From contig CAZYBO010000007.1 of assembly GCA_964645205.1 (NCBI GenBank), forward strand, positions 1 through 64,000: a stretch of DNA of 64,000 nucleotides. The letters are read 5' to 3'. Every line of letters starts with the position of its first letter. Position 1 is the stretch's first letter. The notes below the pieces were generated by a model that did not search any database, was not told where the DNA came from, and worked only from the letters and a program-made list of their open reading frames with translations. Origin of the DNA: CAZYBO01 sp964645205. Its GTDB lineage: Bacteria; Pseudomonadota; Alphaproteobacteria; Rickettsiales; SXRF01. The position numbers and the translations under genes were made by a program. Positions 24,191-32,511 of the stretch are shown one piece after another.

Positions 24191-24574
24191 ATGGATAAAA
24201 AAAGGTTGGTAGCAGCGTCGCTGCTTCTGGCCACACTGGCAGATGTGGCCCTGGCAGACGATAACAAGACCGGCACCTCGTTAATGCAACCGCAAACGAA
24301 GAAAGTCCGGAAGGTCGAAGTCATCCTTAATTCTCTGGGTATCAATAGCGCGGAAGTCCGGCAGTTTATCGACGCTGTCGATGAGCGCGTCGAAGGCGGC
24401 TACCTCAATCTGGCCGAAGATCGCATCGCCGGAGGCAGGATCGTGCTGCATTTCCAGCTTGGCGGCGGCGTGACGGCCAAACAGCTCGAACTCAAATACA
24501 CGCCCGACAATTCCAACTGGGAAGCCACCGCGCGCACGAATGCAGTGATGGTCAATTACCGCCTGCAGTTTTAG
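24191..24574 (+). CDS. Small exported protein of unknown function
   Basis: The 127-residue product starts at ATG 24191 (MDKKRLVAASLLLATLADVALA, a signal peptide). The mature part has a helical segment (VEVILNSLGINSAEVRQFIDAVDERV) and a beta-rich end (GGRIVLHFQLGGGVTAKQLELKY...AVMVNYRLQF) whose terminal Phe recalls outer-membrane beta proteins, although it is too short for a barrel alone. It overlaps the convergent pseudouridine-synthase gene by 4 bp. No family recognised. Confidence 0.7.
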   Translation: MDKKRLVAASLLLATLADVALADDNKTGTSLMQPQTKKVRKVEVILNSLGINSAEVRQFIDAVDERVEGGYLNLAEDRIAGGRIVLHFQLGGGVTAKQLELKYTPDNSNWEATARTNAVMVNYRLQF

Positions 24575-25260
24575 TTGTTCTCCTGTTCTTTATACCCGCA
24601 CAATCCCATTTTTTCCCGCATATGCTCCGGTACGGGCGCCATGACTTCAATAGCAGGTTTTTTCGGATAGAGCGGCACGCTGATGGCGCGCGCGTGCAAA
24701 TGCAGCGGCTCGGCGGGATTCGGCGCGCCATAAATGCGGTCGCCGAGGATGGGGAAGCCGAGCGCTGCGCAATGCACGCGGAGCTGGTGCGTGCGCCCGG
24801 TTTTCGGGGAAAGTTCCAGCCAGCTTATGCCGTCGCTGTGACCGCGTAACCTATAGTCGGTGACGGCACGCATGCCGTTATCGTCCACCTTCATCCACCA
24901 GCGCTTCGTGCTTTCGCTTTGCTTGGCAAGGGGCAGGTCGATGGTGCCTGCGTCCTGCGGCGGCTTTCCGGTGACGATCGCCCAGTAGGTTTTTTCAATT
25001 TTTCCTTCGGCGAATAAGGTGCCGAGCGTGCGCAGCGCGTGCGTGTTACGCCCAAGTACAAGACAGCCGCTGGTGTCGCGGTCGAGCCGGTGCGCGAGTG
25101 CGGGAAGGCGGGGCAGGCCGAAGCGCAGTGCATCGAAATGCAGGTCGAACGTCTCGCCGCCGCCGGTGCCTTTGTGCACGGGCAGGCCTGCGGGCTTGTC
25201 GAGCACCAGCATGAGCGCATCGCGATAGATGAGGCGGGAGAGGAGTTCGTCGGGTGTCAT
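24571..25260 (-). CDS. RluA-family pseudouridine synthase
   Basis: The start at 25260 (MTPDELLSRLIYRDALMLVL) gives a 229-residue protein. The catalytic motif HRLDRDTSG is present with D60 as nucleophile, along with LDKPAGLPVHKG, KTYWAIVTG and the SPKTGRTHQLRVH motif of the family. There is no S4 domain, so it is the short form, as in RluA or TruC-type enzymes that modify rRNA or tRNA uridines. The exact target cannot be read from the sequence. Confidence 0.92.
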   Translation of the reverse strand: MTPDELLSRLIYRDALMLVLDKPAGLPVHKGTGGGETFDLHFDALRFGLPRLPALAHRLDRDTSGCLVLGRNTHALRTLGTLFAEGKIEKTYWAIVTGKPPQDAGTIDLPLAKQSESTKRWWMKVDDNGMRAVTDYRLRGHSDGISWLELSPKTGRTHQLRVHCAALGFPILGDRIYGAPNPAEPLHLHARAISVPLYPKKPAIEVMAPVPEHMREKMGLCGYKEQENN

Positions 25261-25315
25261 TGCCCTGCAATGTAGGGCAAATGCGCCGCGCGTCAACGTT
25301 TAACTAATTAAATAA

Positions 25316-25483
25316 TTAAGCGTGACATTCGTGGCAGCAAAGCAGGTCGCTGTAGCTCATCGGCTTCTGATCGGGTGGGGTGAAGTTGAAGTCGATGCGC
25401 TCGGCGATTTCAATGCGCGGCGTTACGATGCATCCGCTTAATGTTACTACTGCTGCGCATAAAGCGATAATCCTGATAAGCAT
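25316..25483 (-). CDS. Very small lipoprotein with a CCHEC tail
   Basis: The preferred start is ATG 25483 (MLIRIIALCAAVVTLSGC), preceded by AAGGA. The 55-residue product has a lipobox (LSGC) and a 37-residue mature part ending LLCCHECHA, which could bind a metal or form disulfides. The flanks are very AT-rich, with similar TTAACTAATTAA tracts on both sides (25300 and 25549). The roughly 295 bp from 25484 to the exbB start hold no other gene. Confidence 0.6.
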   Translation of the reverse strand: MLIRIIALCAAVVTLSGCIVTPRIEIAERIDFNFTPPDQKPMSYSDLLCCHECHA

Positions 25484-25778
25484 AACAGCAATCCTTACGA
25501 GGGGTGGAATCACTGTCTTTAGTATTACTATGGAAAAACTAATTCGACGTTAACTAATTAATAATAATTTATAAATAATATCTCGCATTTTATCTAATCC
25601 CGGATTGAGGCGATTTGCCATTGCGAGCGAGCTGCTACAATCCAGAATGTTTCAAAAAAAACCGAATCGCCACGGTTGCTGCACAGCCTCACGATGACGG
25701 GATTTTGTGCAAATATCACTAGACCGCAACCAGCGGTAATAGTAGAAATTCATGAACCAAAAAAAAGGGGATGGATGC

Positions 25779-26603
25779 ATGTCGGAATTGGTGCTTTTTC
25801 AAAAGGGCGGGTTGGTCATGTACGGCCTTGCGGCGCTGTCGGTTTATGTAGTGGCCGTGGTGCTCTTCAAGATCGTGCAGTTCAGGAAAGCCAACGTTTT
25901 CGACCGTAGCTTCATCGACCCCGCGCTGCGTGAAATCAAACAGGGCGACCGCAGCAAGGCGACCAAGACGCTGGCCGGCATTCGCGGCCCCGTGGCGCGT
26001 ATCATGCGCGTGACGTTTGAATGCGTGGCGAACCGCGAAATGTCCCAGAAAAGCAAGGAAGCAGAAATCACCCGTGTGGGCGCGGGCGACATCCGCCTAC
26101 TGGAATCGCACCTGCGCGGCGTGGAAATGGTGGCGAGCGTCGCCCCGCTGCTCGGCCTGCTCGGTACGGTTATCGGGATGATCGGCTCGTTCTCCAAGCT
26201 CAGCCTGTCGGGTACGCGCGTTGACCCCACCATGCTGGCGGGCGGCATATGGGAAGCGTTGCTGACTACCGCGGGCGGCCTGACGGTGGCAATTCCCGCG
26301 CTGGCGGCGCATTATGTGCTCGACGGCGTGATCGAAAAAGTGCGCGCCACGATGAAGGATGTGTCGGTGCAAATCCTCGCGCTGGAAGATGAATTCACCC
26401 GTAACGAGCGCCTGTTCGCCATCGAGGAAGCCAAACGCCTCGAAGCGGAAAAGAAAGCCGCCGAGGAAGCTGAGCGCAAAGCGCGTGACGAATCCGAGCG
26501 CAAAAAGCGCGAAGATGCCGAAAAATGGGCGGAAGACCAGCGCCGCAACGCGCCGCAGAAAACCTCAACTCTGCACCTGCTTAATCCCAAATATACCGTC
26601 TAG
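25779..26603 (+). CDS. exbB: ExbB/TolQ proton-channel protein with a charged coiled-coil tail
   Basis: The start at 25779 (MSELVLFQKGG) is chosen because an AAGGGGATGG site precedes it; an in-frame ATG at 25752 has none. The 274-residue protein has three membrane segments (near residues 12-30, 125-150 and 160-185), with the family motifs ASVAPLLGLLGTVIGMI and GGIWEALLTTAGGLTVAIPA. A charged tail of about 70 residues (EEAKRLEAEKKAAEEAERKA...) follows, longer than in typical ExbB. It forms an inner-membrane proton channel with ExbD that energises TonB. It is first in the exbB-exbD-exbD-tonB operon. Confidence 0.92.
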   Translation: MSELVLFQKGGLVMYGLAALSVYVVAVVLFKIVQFRKANVFDRSFIDPALREIKQGDRSKATKTLAGIRGPVARIMRVTFECVANREMSQKSKEAEITRVGAGDIRLLESHLRGVEMVASVAPLLGLLGTVIGMIGSFSKLSLSGTRVDPTMLAGGIWEALLTTAGGLTVAIPALAAHYVLDGVIEKVRATMKDVSVQILALEDEFTRNERLFAIEEAKRLEAEKKAAEEAERKARDESERKKREDAEKWAEDQRRNAPQKTSTLHLLNPKYTV

Positions 26604-26614
26604 CGGGCTTTCCC

Positions 26615-27070
26615 ATGCTGGACGAGGGCACCATCGAGTTCGAGCGACCGCGCAGGCGTAAGATTATTGACCTGAATCTCACGCCGCTTATCGACGTGCT
26701 GTTCATTCTCATCATCTTCTTCATGCTCACCACTTCATTCATGCGCGTTGAGTCGCTGGAGCTTATCCTGCCATCGGCGGCGGGGAAGGCGGCGGACAAG
26801 AAGGATGTGGTGCACCTGTTCATCTACACCAACGGCGAAATGGCGCTCGGCCAACGCAAGGTCGATCAGGAAGAGCTGGATGAATCGCTGCGGCGCATGT
26901 TCGGCAACGACCCCAACACCCGCGTGATGCTGCTGACTGCCGACGGTGTGACGATGCAGCAGATGGTGAATCTCATGGATCGCGTGTATATGGCGGGCGG
27001 CAAGAGCCTGTTCGTACGCAAGTGGGAATCGCAGGCCGCCGCGCAGCCGCCGAAAGCGAAGGCGGGCTAG
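26615..27070 (+). CDS. exbD: ExbD/TolR family protein, first copy
   Basis: The 151-residue protein has an N-terminal basic segment, one membrane helix with the proton-carrying Asp in TPLIDVLFILIIFFML, and a periplasmic domain (LELILPSA...DGVTMQQMVNLMDRVYMAGG). It lies 11 bp after exbB and 1 bp before a second ExbD gene. Two non-identical ExbD proteins in one operon is known from other TonB systems such as Xanthomonas. Confidence 0.93.
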   Translation: MLDEGTIEFERPRRRKIIDLNLTPLIDVLFILIIFFMLTTSFMRVESLELILPSAAGKAADKKDVVHLFIYTNGEMALGQRKVDQEELDESLRRMFGNDPNTRVMLLTADGVTMQQMVNLMDRVYMAGGKSLFVRKWESQAAAQPPKAKAG

Positions 27071-27071
27071 C

Positions 27072-27491
27072 ATGGTGGAATTCGTCCGCAGCAAGCGCAA
27101 GAAAATCATCATCAGCCTCATCCCGCTGATCGACGTGTCGATTTTCCTTTTGATCTTTTTCATGCTCGCGGGCGTGGTGGAAAAATTCGAGATCGTGCCG
27201 GTGGATCCGCCGGTGGCGCAAAGCGGCAAGCTGATGGACGAGGGGCATCTGGTCATCCTGCTCGGCCGCCACGATGAAATCATCATCGGTGACGAAATCG
27301 TGCCGATGGAGGAAATGCTGGAACTGCTGAAAAAAGACCTGGAGGGCAACCCCGCCAAGGTCATCACCGTGAAGGCCGATGCCACCGTCCCCGCCAACCG
27401 CGTGATCGGGGTGATGGATGCTATCAAGCAGGCGGGTGGAAAAAATCTTTCGGTGGTAACACAATCGAAAGCGCCGATCTATGCTGAATAA
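27072..27491 (+). CDS. exbD: ExbD/TolR family protein, second copy
   Basis: The 139-residue protein keeps the membrane Asp (IPLIDVSIFLLIFFML) and the periplasmic fold (KVITVKADATVPANRVIGVMDAIKQAGG) but is diverged from the first copy. It overlaps tonB by 11 bp, so production is likely coupled. The two copies may form a mixed dimer in the ExbB pentamer; that is inference. Confidence 0.93.
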   Translation: MVEFVRSKRKKIIISLIPLIDVSIFLLIFFMLAGVVEKFEIVPVDPPVAQSGKLMDEGHLVILLGRHDEIIIGDEIVPMEEMLELLKKDLEGNPAKVITVKADATVPANRVIGVMDAIKQAGGKNLSVVTQSKAPIYAE

Positions 27492-28302
27492 GGCGCTATT
27501 CAACCATATTCCCGCGCTGCGCCTGCGACCTTCGTCGCGGCATGCCGACATGCTCGACGGTCGCCATTTTCCTATCGCAATGGCGGTGGCGTTCGCGCTG
27601 CACATGATGGTGATCGGCATATTGCAGGCCGTGCCGCGTGAAGAGGTCATCGATATTCCCGTGCGCGCGCTCAATATCAAGCTGGGCGACGGCGATGCGA
27701 TGACGCAGGAAGAAATCGAAGCCGCCATGCCGCAATCCGGGAACAACGCCACGGTGGAAAATGCCATCGCGCGCATGGTGCGCGACTCCAGCCACGAAAA
27801 AGCGCGCACGGAATCGGTAGTCAATTCCATGGAAAAAGCGATGGATGCGCTGAATAAAGCGACCGCCAGCACTGCGTTCGATAAGGCGATGAAACAAGGA
27901 AATCCGCAGGAACAGACGCTGTTCCACGCCCCCGCCAAGCAGTTCGTGCGCGACGCGCAGGCCAAAGGCGTGGCCAGCACCGCAGGCAACAGCACGGCCG
28001 CCGACGCGGAGCTGATGTCGCGCTATGAACAGCTCATTTCGCTGTGGGTGCAGAAATTCAAGCTCTATCCCGATGAAGCGCGCATGCAGGGCATGGAAGG
28101 CGAAACCGTGGTACGTGTGCGCATCGACCGCCGCGGCACCATCCGTTACTATACGCTGGAACGCAGTACCGGCTACCCCGCGCTCGACCGCGCCGCTATC
28201 GACATGATCCGCCGCGCCAACCCGGTTCCCGCCGTGCCGAATGATTATCCACAGGGGGATTTGCTGGAGTTTTTAATTCCGGTGAATTTCAGGCTGAAGT
28301 AA
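27481..28302 (+). CDS. tonB: TonB-family energy transducer
   Basis: The 273-residue protein has one N-terminal membrane helix (about residues 30-48, FPIAMAVAFALHMMVIGIL), a long helical periplasmic linker without the usual Pro-rich repeats, and a C-terminal TonB domain (residues about 195-273: YPDEARMQGMEGETVVRVRID, STGYPALDRAAIDMIRRANP, LEFLIPVNF). It couples the proton gradient to outer-membrane receptors. It is last in the exb operon; rmlB follows only 4 bp later, so sugar genes may be cotranscribed. Confidence 0.92.
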   Translation: MLNKALFNHIPALRLRPSSRHADMLDGRHFPIAMAVAFALHMMVIGILQAVPREEVIDIPVRALNIKLGDGDAMTQEEIEAAMPQSGNNATVENAIARMVRDSSHEKARTESVVNSMEKAMDALNKATASTAFDKAMKQGNPQEQTLFHAPAKQFVRDAQAKGVASTAGNSTAADAELMSRYEQLISLWVQKFKLYPDEARMQGMEGETVVRVRIDRRGTIRYYTLERSTGYPALDRAAIDMIRRANPVPAVPNDYPQGDLLEFLIPVNFRLK

Positions 28303-28306
28303 ATCC

Positions 28307-29311
28307 ATGACCCTCCTCGTCGCGGGTGGCGCCGGGTTTATCGGCAGTTGTTTCGTAGCGCAGGCGGTGGCGCGCGGCCATCAGGTCATCGTGCTCGATA
28401 AACTTACCTATGCCGGGCATCCCGCGAACCTTGAATGGATCGAGCCGCGCAATTGGCGGCTGGTGCAGGGTGACATCGCCGACAGCGAATGCGTGGGCAA
28501 GCTGCTGCGCGGGCATCATGTGTTGCAAGTGGTGAATTTCGCGGCTGAATCGCATGTCGATAATTCCATTTCCGGCTCGCGGCCGTTTCTCGACAGCAAC
28601 GTTGCAGGCACGTTCGGGTTGCTGGAAGCGTGCCGCGAATACTGGAACGGCCTGCCCGCGCTTGAAAAAGCCGATTTCCGCCTGCTGCATCTTTCCACCG
28701 ACGAGGTGTACGGCTCCATCGAAAGCGGCGCATTCAGCGAAACCTCGCCGGTGCAGCCCAATTCGCCGTATTCCGCCTCGAAAGCGGCGGGCGACCATCT
28801 TGCGCGCGCGTGGCACCGTACCTACGGACTGCCGGTGGTTACTACGCGCTGCGGGAATAATTATGGGCCGAGGCAGCACCCGGAGAAGCTCATTCCGCGC
28901 ATGATCGCCTGCGCGCTGGCGGGGGAAACGCTCCCGCTTTACGGCGACGGCAGGAACGTGCGCGACTGGATCCATGTTGAAGATCATTGCGACGGGCTGT
29001 GGTTGGCGCTGGAAAAGGGCGCTCCCGGCGGCGTCTATCATTTCAGCGGACGCGCGCCGATGGAAAATATCGCGCTGGCGGAGCGCATCTGCGCTATCCT
29101 CGACGCAAAACGCGCGAAGCCGAAAGGCAGCTATCGCGACCAGATCGGCTTTGTGGCCGACCGCCCCGGCCACGACCGTCGTTACGCCACCGATGACGCA
29201 ACGACGCGCGCGGAACTAGGATTCGCGCCGCGCCGCGCGCTGGATGCCGGGCTGGAAGAAACGGTGGACTGGTATTTATCGCACCATAACTGGCGCGGGC
29301 AGGGCGCATGA
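28307..29311 (+). CDS. rmlB: dTDP-glucose 4,6-dehydratase
   Basis: The 334-residue extended SDR enzyme has the GGAGFIG cofactor loop (7-13), the active-site triplet in STDEVYG (T131, D132, E133) and YSASK (Y155, K159), and the GDGRNVRDWIHVEDHC substrate motif. It converts dTDP-glucose to dTDP-4-keto-6-deoxyglucose, the second step of dTDP-L-rhamnose synthesis. It overlaps rmlD by 4 bp and follows tonB by 4 bp. Confidence 0.96.
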   Translation: MTLLVAGGAGFIGSCFVAQAVARGHQVIVLDKLTYAGHPANLEWIEPRNWRLVQGDIADSECVGKLLRGHHVLQVVNFAAESHVDNSISGSRPFLDSNVAGTFGLLEACREYWNGLPALEKADFRLLHLSTDEVYGSIESGAFSETSPVQPNSPYSASKAAGDHLARAWHRTYGLPVVTTRCGNNYGPRQHPEKLIPRMIACALAGETLPLYGDGRNVRDWIHVEDHCDGLWLALEKGAPGGVYHFSGRAPMENIALAERICAILDAKRAKPKGSYRDQIGFVADRPGHDRRYATDDATTRAELGFAPRRALDAGLEETVDWYLSHHNWRGQGA

Positions 29312-30189
29312 CATGGCTGTTGCTCGGTAGCGGCGGGCAACTCGGCCGGGCGCTTGCCGCGCAGGATAATGTAATCGCGCTTGGGCGTGCGGAGGCGGAT
29401 TTATTGCAGCCGGGGTTTGTGGATACGCTGCGCCAACGCGGGCTGTCGGGCGTGATCAACGCAGCGGCTTATACGGCGGTGGATGAGGCTGAAGGCGAAG
29501 GCCGCACGGAGGCCTGGCGCGTGAATGCCGAGGCCGTGGGCGAACTGGCGGCGTGGTGCGCGAAAGCCGGGGTGCCGCTGGTGCATTTTTCCACCGATTA
29601 CGTGTTCGACGGCGCGCTCACACGCCCCTACCGCGAGGACGATGTAGCGAATCCGTTAAATGTATATGGAAAAAGCAAGCGTGCGGGCGAAGAGGAGATC
29701 ATCCGCTCCGGTTGCGCCTATGCGATTTTCCGTACCTCGTGGCTGTACGATGCGTATGGCGCTAATTTTTTTACCGCCATGCTTCGGTTGTTTGCGCAAA
29801 AAGAAAGTGTATCGGTGGTGTCCGACCAGATCGGTGCGCCGACCTATGCCCCGCATCTGGCGGCGGCGGTTATCAAGGCGCTTTCACGTACGGAATTTCC
29901 AGCCGGCGTCACGCATCTTTGCAGCGGCGGCGAAACCAGCAGGCACGGCTTCGCGCAAGCAATTTTTGCGCTTGCCAGAAGCCGCGATTCGGGGATTAGA
30001 TGCAACCGTGTGGAGGCGATCCTGTCCGCCGCTTACGACGCGCCTGCGCTACGGCCGGAAAATTCCCGGCTGGACTGTGCGAAAGCGGCGGTGAGCCTTG
30101 GGATAAGCATGCCGCATTGGGAAGAGGGCTTAGTCGCGTGCGTTGACGAATATTATGGACATCGAACATTGCAGGATAGAGGGGCTTAA
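29308..30189 (+). CDS. rmlD: dTDP-4-dehydrorhamnose reductase
   Basis: The 293-residue SDR-type protein has GSGGQLG (7-13), a Thr/Asp-containing FSTDYVFDG, catalytic Y120-x3-K124 in NVYGKSK, and SWLYDAYGANF. It performs the last step of dTDP-L-rhamnose synthesis. Its start overlaps rmlB (ATGA-type), and its end overlaps rmlC by 35 bp. Confidence 0.95.
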   Translation: MTWLLLGSGGQLGRALAAQDNVIALGRAEADLLQPGFVDTLRQRGLSGVINAAAYTAVDEAEGEGRTEAWRVNAEAVGELAAWCAKAGVPLVHFSTDYVFDGALTRPYREDDVANPLNVYGKSKRAGEEEIIRSGCAYAIFRTSWLYDAYGANFFTAMLRLFAQKESVSVVSDQIGAPTYAPHLAAAVIKALSRTEFPAGVTHLCSGGETSRHGFAQAIFALARSRDSGIRCNRVEAILSAAYDAPALRPENSRLDCAKAAVSLGISMPHWEEGLVACVDEYYGHRTLQDRGA

Positions 30190-30685
30190 ACGCATCCGCC
30201 ACGACGTGCTGGAGGACGGCAGGGGATTTTTTGTCGCGCGTTTCCATGCATCGCAATTCGCTGCCGCCGGTTTGCCCACACATTTTGTACAGGACAATCA
30301 TTCGCGCTCGAACCCGCGTGTGCTGCGCGGCCTGCATTTTCAGCACAGCCCGGCGCAGGGTAAAATCGTGACCGTGCTGCGCGGGCGCATCTGGGATGTG
30401 GCGGTGGATATGCGCCGCGATTCCCCCACCTTCGGCCAGCACGACGCGATGGAACTGAACGACACGAACGGATTTTCCCTGTGGATTCCCGCCGGGTTCG
30501 CGCACGGGTTTTGCGTGCTGGGCGACGAGCCTGCGGATGTGCTCTACAAGGTGGATAATTATTATAACCCCGAGGGCGAAGGCGGCATTCGCTATGACGA
30601 TGCGGCGCTTGGCATCGCATGGCCGGTGGAGGCGCCGATTCTTTCGGAGCGTGACCGCACCTTGCCGGGATGGGCAGCGCTATGA
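30155..30685 (+). CDS. rmlC: dTDP-4-dehydrorhamnose 3,5-epimerase
   Basis: ATG 30155 is preferred over a TTG at 30143. The 176-residue cupin has the active-site His in VLRGLHFQ (H61), the Tyr in DVLYKV (Y131) and the conserved WIPAGFAHGF motif. It epimerises C3 and C5 of the keto sugar before RmlD reduction. Together with rmlB and rmlD it makes three of four dTDP-rhamnose steps; rmlA is not in this window. Confidence 0.95.
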   Translation: MDIEHCRIEGLKRIRHDVLEDGRGFFVARFHASQFAAAGLPTHFVQDNHSRSNPRVLRGLHFQHSPAQGKIVTVLRGRIWDVAVDMRRDSPTFGQHDAMELNDTNGFSLWIPAGFAHGFCVLGDEPADVLYKVDNYYNPEGEGGIRYDDAALGIAWPVEAPILSERDRTLPGWAAL

Positions 30686-32511
30686 ATAATTGCAGCGTCG
30701 TGATGATTTCGTATTTCACCGGGCCGGTGTTGTTCGCCTCGGTTAAAAGCGTGCTGCGCCAGCAGCAGCTTGCCGAGTTGGTAGTGGTCAATAACGGTAA
30801 CCCGCCCGATGTGATCGCGCGGTTGCAGCAGATGGCGCTGGGCGAGCCGCGCCTGAAAATTCTCAGCGGCGGCGGCAATGTCGGCTACGCCAAGGCATGC
30901 AACGCGGGCGCGGCGAAAGCCACCGGCGAATTCCTGCTGCTGCTCAACCCCGATTGCTTGCTGCCGCCGGACGCCCTCATCGGTATCATGAAGGGATTCA
31001 GCGATATTCCCGGCGCGGTGGTCGCGGGCTGCCATATGGTCAACCCCGACGGTAGCGAACAGCAGGGCGACCGCCAGCGGCTGCTTGCCCCGCGCTATGC
31101 CGTTCCCGAGCTGGTAACGCTGCACCGGCTGCTGCGCCGCAGGCGTCCCGATGCGCTCGATATGCCGATGCAACTTGCCACGCATGAGGTGCCCGCCGTA
31201 TCCGGCGCATGCATGTGCCTGAAACGTGCGGATTACGAACAACTCGGCGGACTCGACGAACAATTCTTCCTGCATGTGGAAGATATGGATTTATGTATGC
31301 GCGTGCACAAAATGCGCGGGCGCGTGATCTGCGTGCCGCGCGTGCGGGTGACGCATATGCCCGGCGCACACGCGAAGGTGAGCAAGCGCTTCATCGAATG
31401 GCACCGCGCGAAGGGCACGGTGTATTATTTCCGCAAGCATTTCCGCGAAGTGATGATGCCGGGCATGATGCCGCTGCTGACTTTCCTCGTACTGGCGCAC
31501 TTTACCGTCGCTTCGCTGTTGGATGGCGCGCGTAAGCGCATCGCGCCGGTGTCGCACATGTCGCAGAGCGTGGCGGCCAAGCGGTTGATGATCCTCGCCT
31601 CCGGCCTTGCGGAACTGCCGGAGAAAAAAGACTGGCACGGCAAAACGATCCTTGTGACCGGAGCGACCGGGCAGGTGGGGTTGTGTGTGCTGAAACGCCT
31701 GATCGCGCAGGGCGCGGCGGTGCTGGCGATCAGCCGGGCGGACGCGATCCCGTTCGAGCACGAGCACCTGCGCTGGATCAAGGGCGACCTTACCGATTCT
31801 TCGCTGCATCTGCAGGGATACCTTATCGATATGGCGGTGCATTGCGCCCCGCTGTGGCACCTGCCGCAGACCATCGACCTGCTGGCGGACGCCGAGGTGA
31901 AGCGCATCGTGGCGTTCGGATCAACCTCGGTATTCGGCAAGGTGCTGTCGCGCAACCGGCACGAAAAAGAGATGGTGGCGAAACTTTCCAAGGCGGAATC
32001 CGACATCGCCACGCGATGTAACGCCAAGAATATCCAGTGGACGATTTTCCGCCCGACTATGACGTACGGCGTCGGGCTTGACTTGAATATCACGTCGCTG
32101 GCCAAGCTGATCGACCGGTTTTCCTTCATGCCCGTGTATCCGCCCGCGTTCGGCCGCCGCCAGCCCGTGCATGCCGACGACCTCGCCATCGCGGTGATTC
32201 AGGCGGCCGGCACCACGACGAGTATCGGCAGGAGTTATAATTTAAGTGGCGGCGACGTGCTGACCTACCGCGAAATGCTCGAAAAACTATTCGCCGTCTG
32301 CCATAAAAAGCCGCGCATCATCGAAACTACGTTGCTGCCGTTTCTGCTCAGTGTGGCAGGCAAAATTCTGCGTAAGAAACATATTAACGGCGAAATCGCG
32401 CGCCGCATGAATGACGACCTCGTATTCTTCCACGACGAGGCCGCACGCGATTTTGCGTTTAACCCGCGGCCATTCCTGAGTGGCGGCATCAAGGACATAG
32501 AAGGGGTATAA
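30682..32511 (+). CDS. Fusion of a GT2 (rhamnosyltransferase-like) and an NAD-dependent epimerase/SDR domain
   Basis: The start at 30682 overlaps the rmlC stop as ATGA. The first ~255 residues form a GT2 glycosyltransferase (NVGYAKACNAGA, acceptor LNPDC near residue 91, and EDMDLCMRV) like rhamnosyltransferases. A hydrophobic stretch (about 261-280) and a linker follow. From about residue 322 (nt ~31640) an extended SDR domain runs to the end (TGATGQVG, GSTSVFG, FRPTMTYG, NLSGGDVLTY). The usual Tyr-x3-Lys is not evident, as in some O-antigen-linked SDR proteins. The fusion probably couples sugar modification and transfer in one step; the substrates are unknown. Confidence 0.88.
   Translation: MNNCSVVMISYFTGPVLFASVKSVLRQQQLAELVVVNNGNPPDVIARLQQMALGEPRLKILSGGGNVGYAKACNAGAAKATGEFLLLLNPDCLLPPDALIGIMKGFSDIPGAVVAGCHMVNPDGSEQQGDRQRLLAPRYAVPELVTLHRLLRRRRPDALDMPMQLATHEVPAVSGACMCLKRADYEQLGGLDEQFFLHVEDMDLCMRVHKMRGRVICVPRVRVTHMPGAHAKVSKRFIEWHRAKGTVYYFRKHFREVMMPGMMPLLTFLVLAHFTVASLLDGARKRIAPVSHMSQSVAAKRLMILASGLAELPEKKDWHGKTILVTGATGQVGLCVLKRLIAQGAAVLAISRADAIPFEHEHLRWIKGDLTDSSLHLQGYLIDMAVHCAPLWHLPQTIDLLADAEVKRIVAFGSTSVFGKVLSRNRHEKEMVAKLSKAESDIATRCNAKNIQWTIFRPTMTYGVGLDLNITSLAKLIDRFSFMPVYPPAFGRRQPVHADDLAIAVIQAAGTTTSIGRSYNLSGGDVLTYREMLEKLFAVCHKKPRIIETTLLPFLLSVAGKILRKKHINGEIARRMNDDLVFFHDEAARDFAFNPRPFLSGGIKDIEGV

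Noticed and set aside
26973..27995. 340-codon minus-strand frame over exbD and tonB
   Set aside because: It crosses two well-supported genes and shows no family features.
30143..30154. TTG start for rmlC at 30143
   Set aside because: The ATG at 30155 fits the family's usual N-terminus and avoids a rare start codon.
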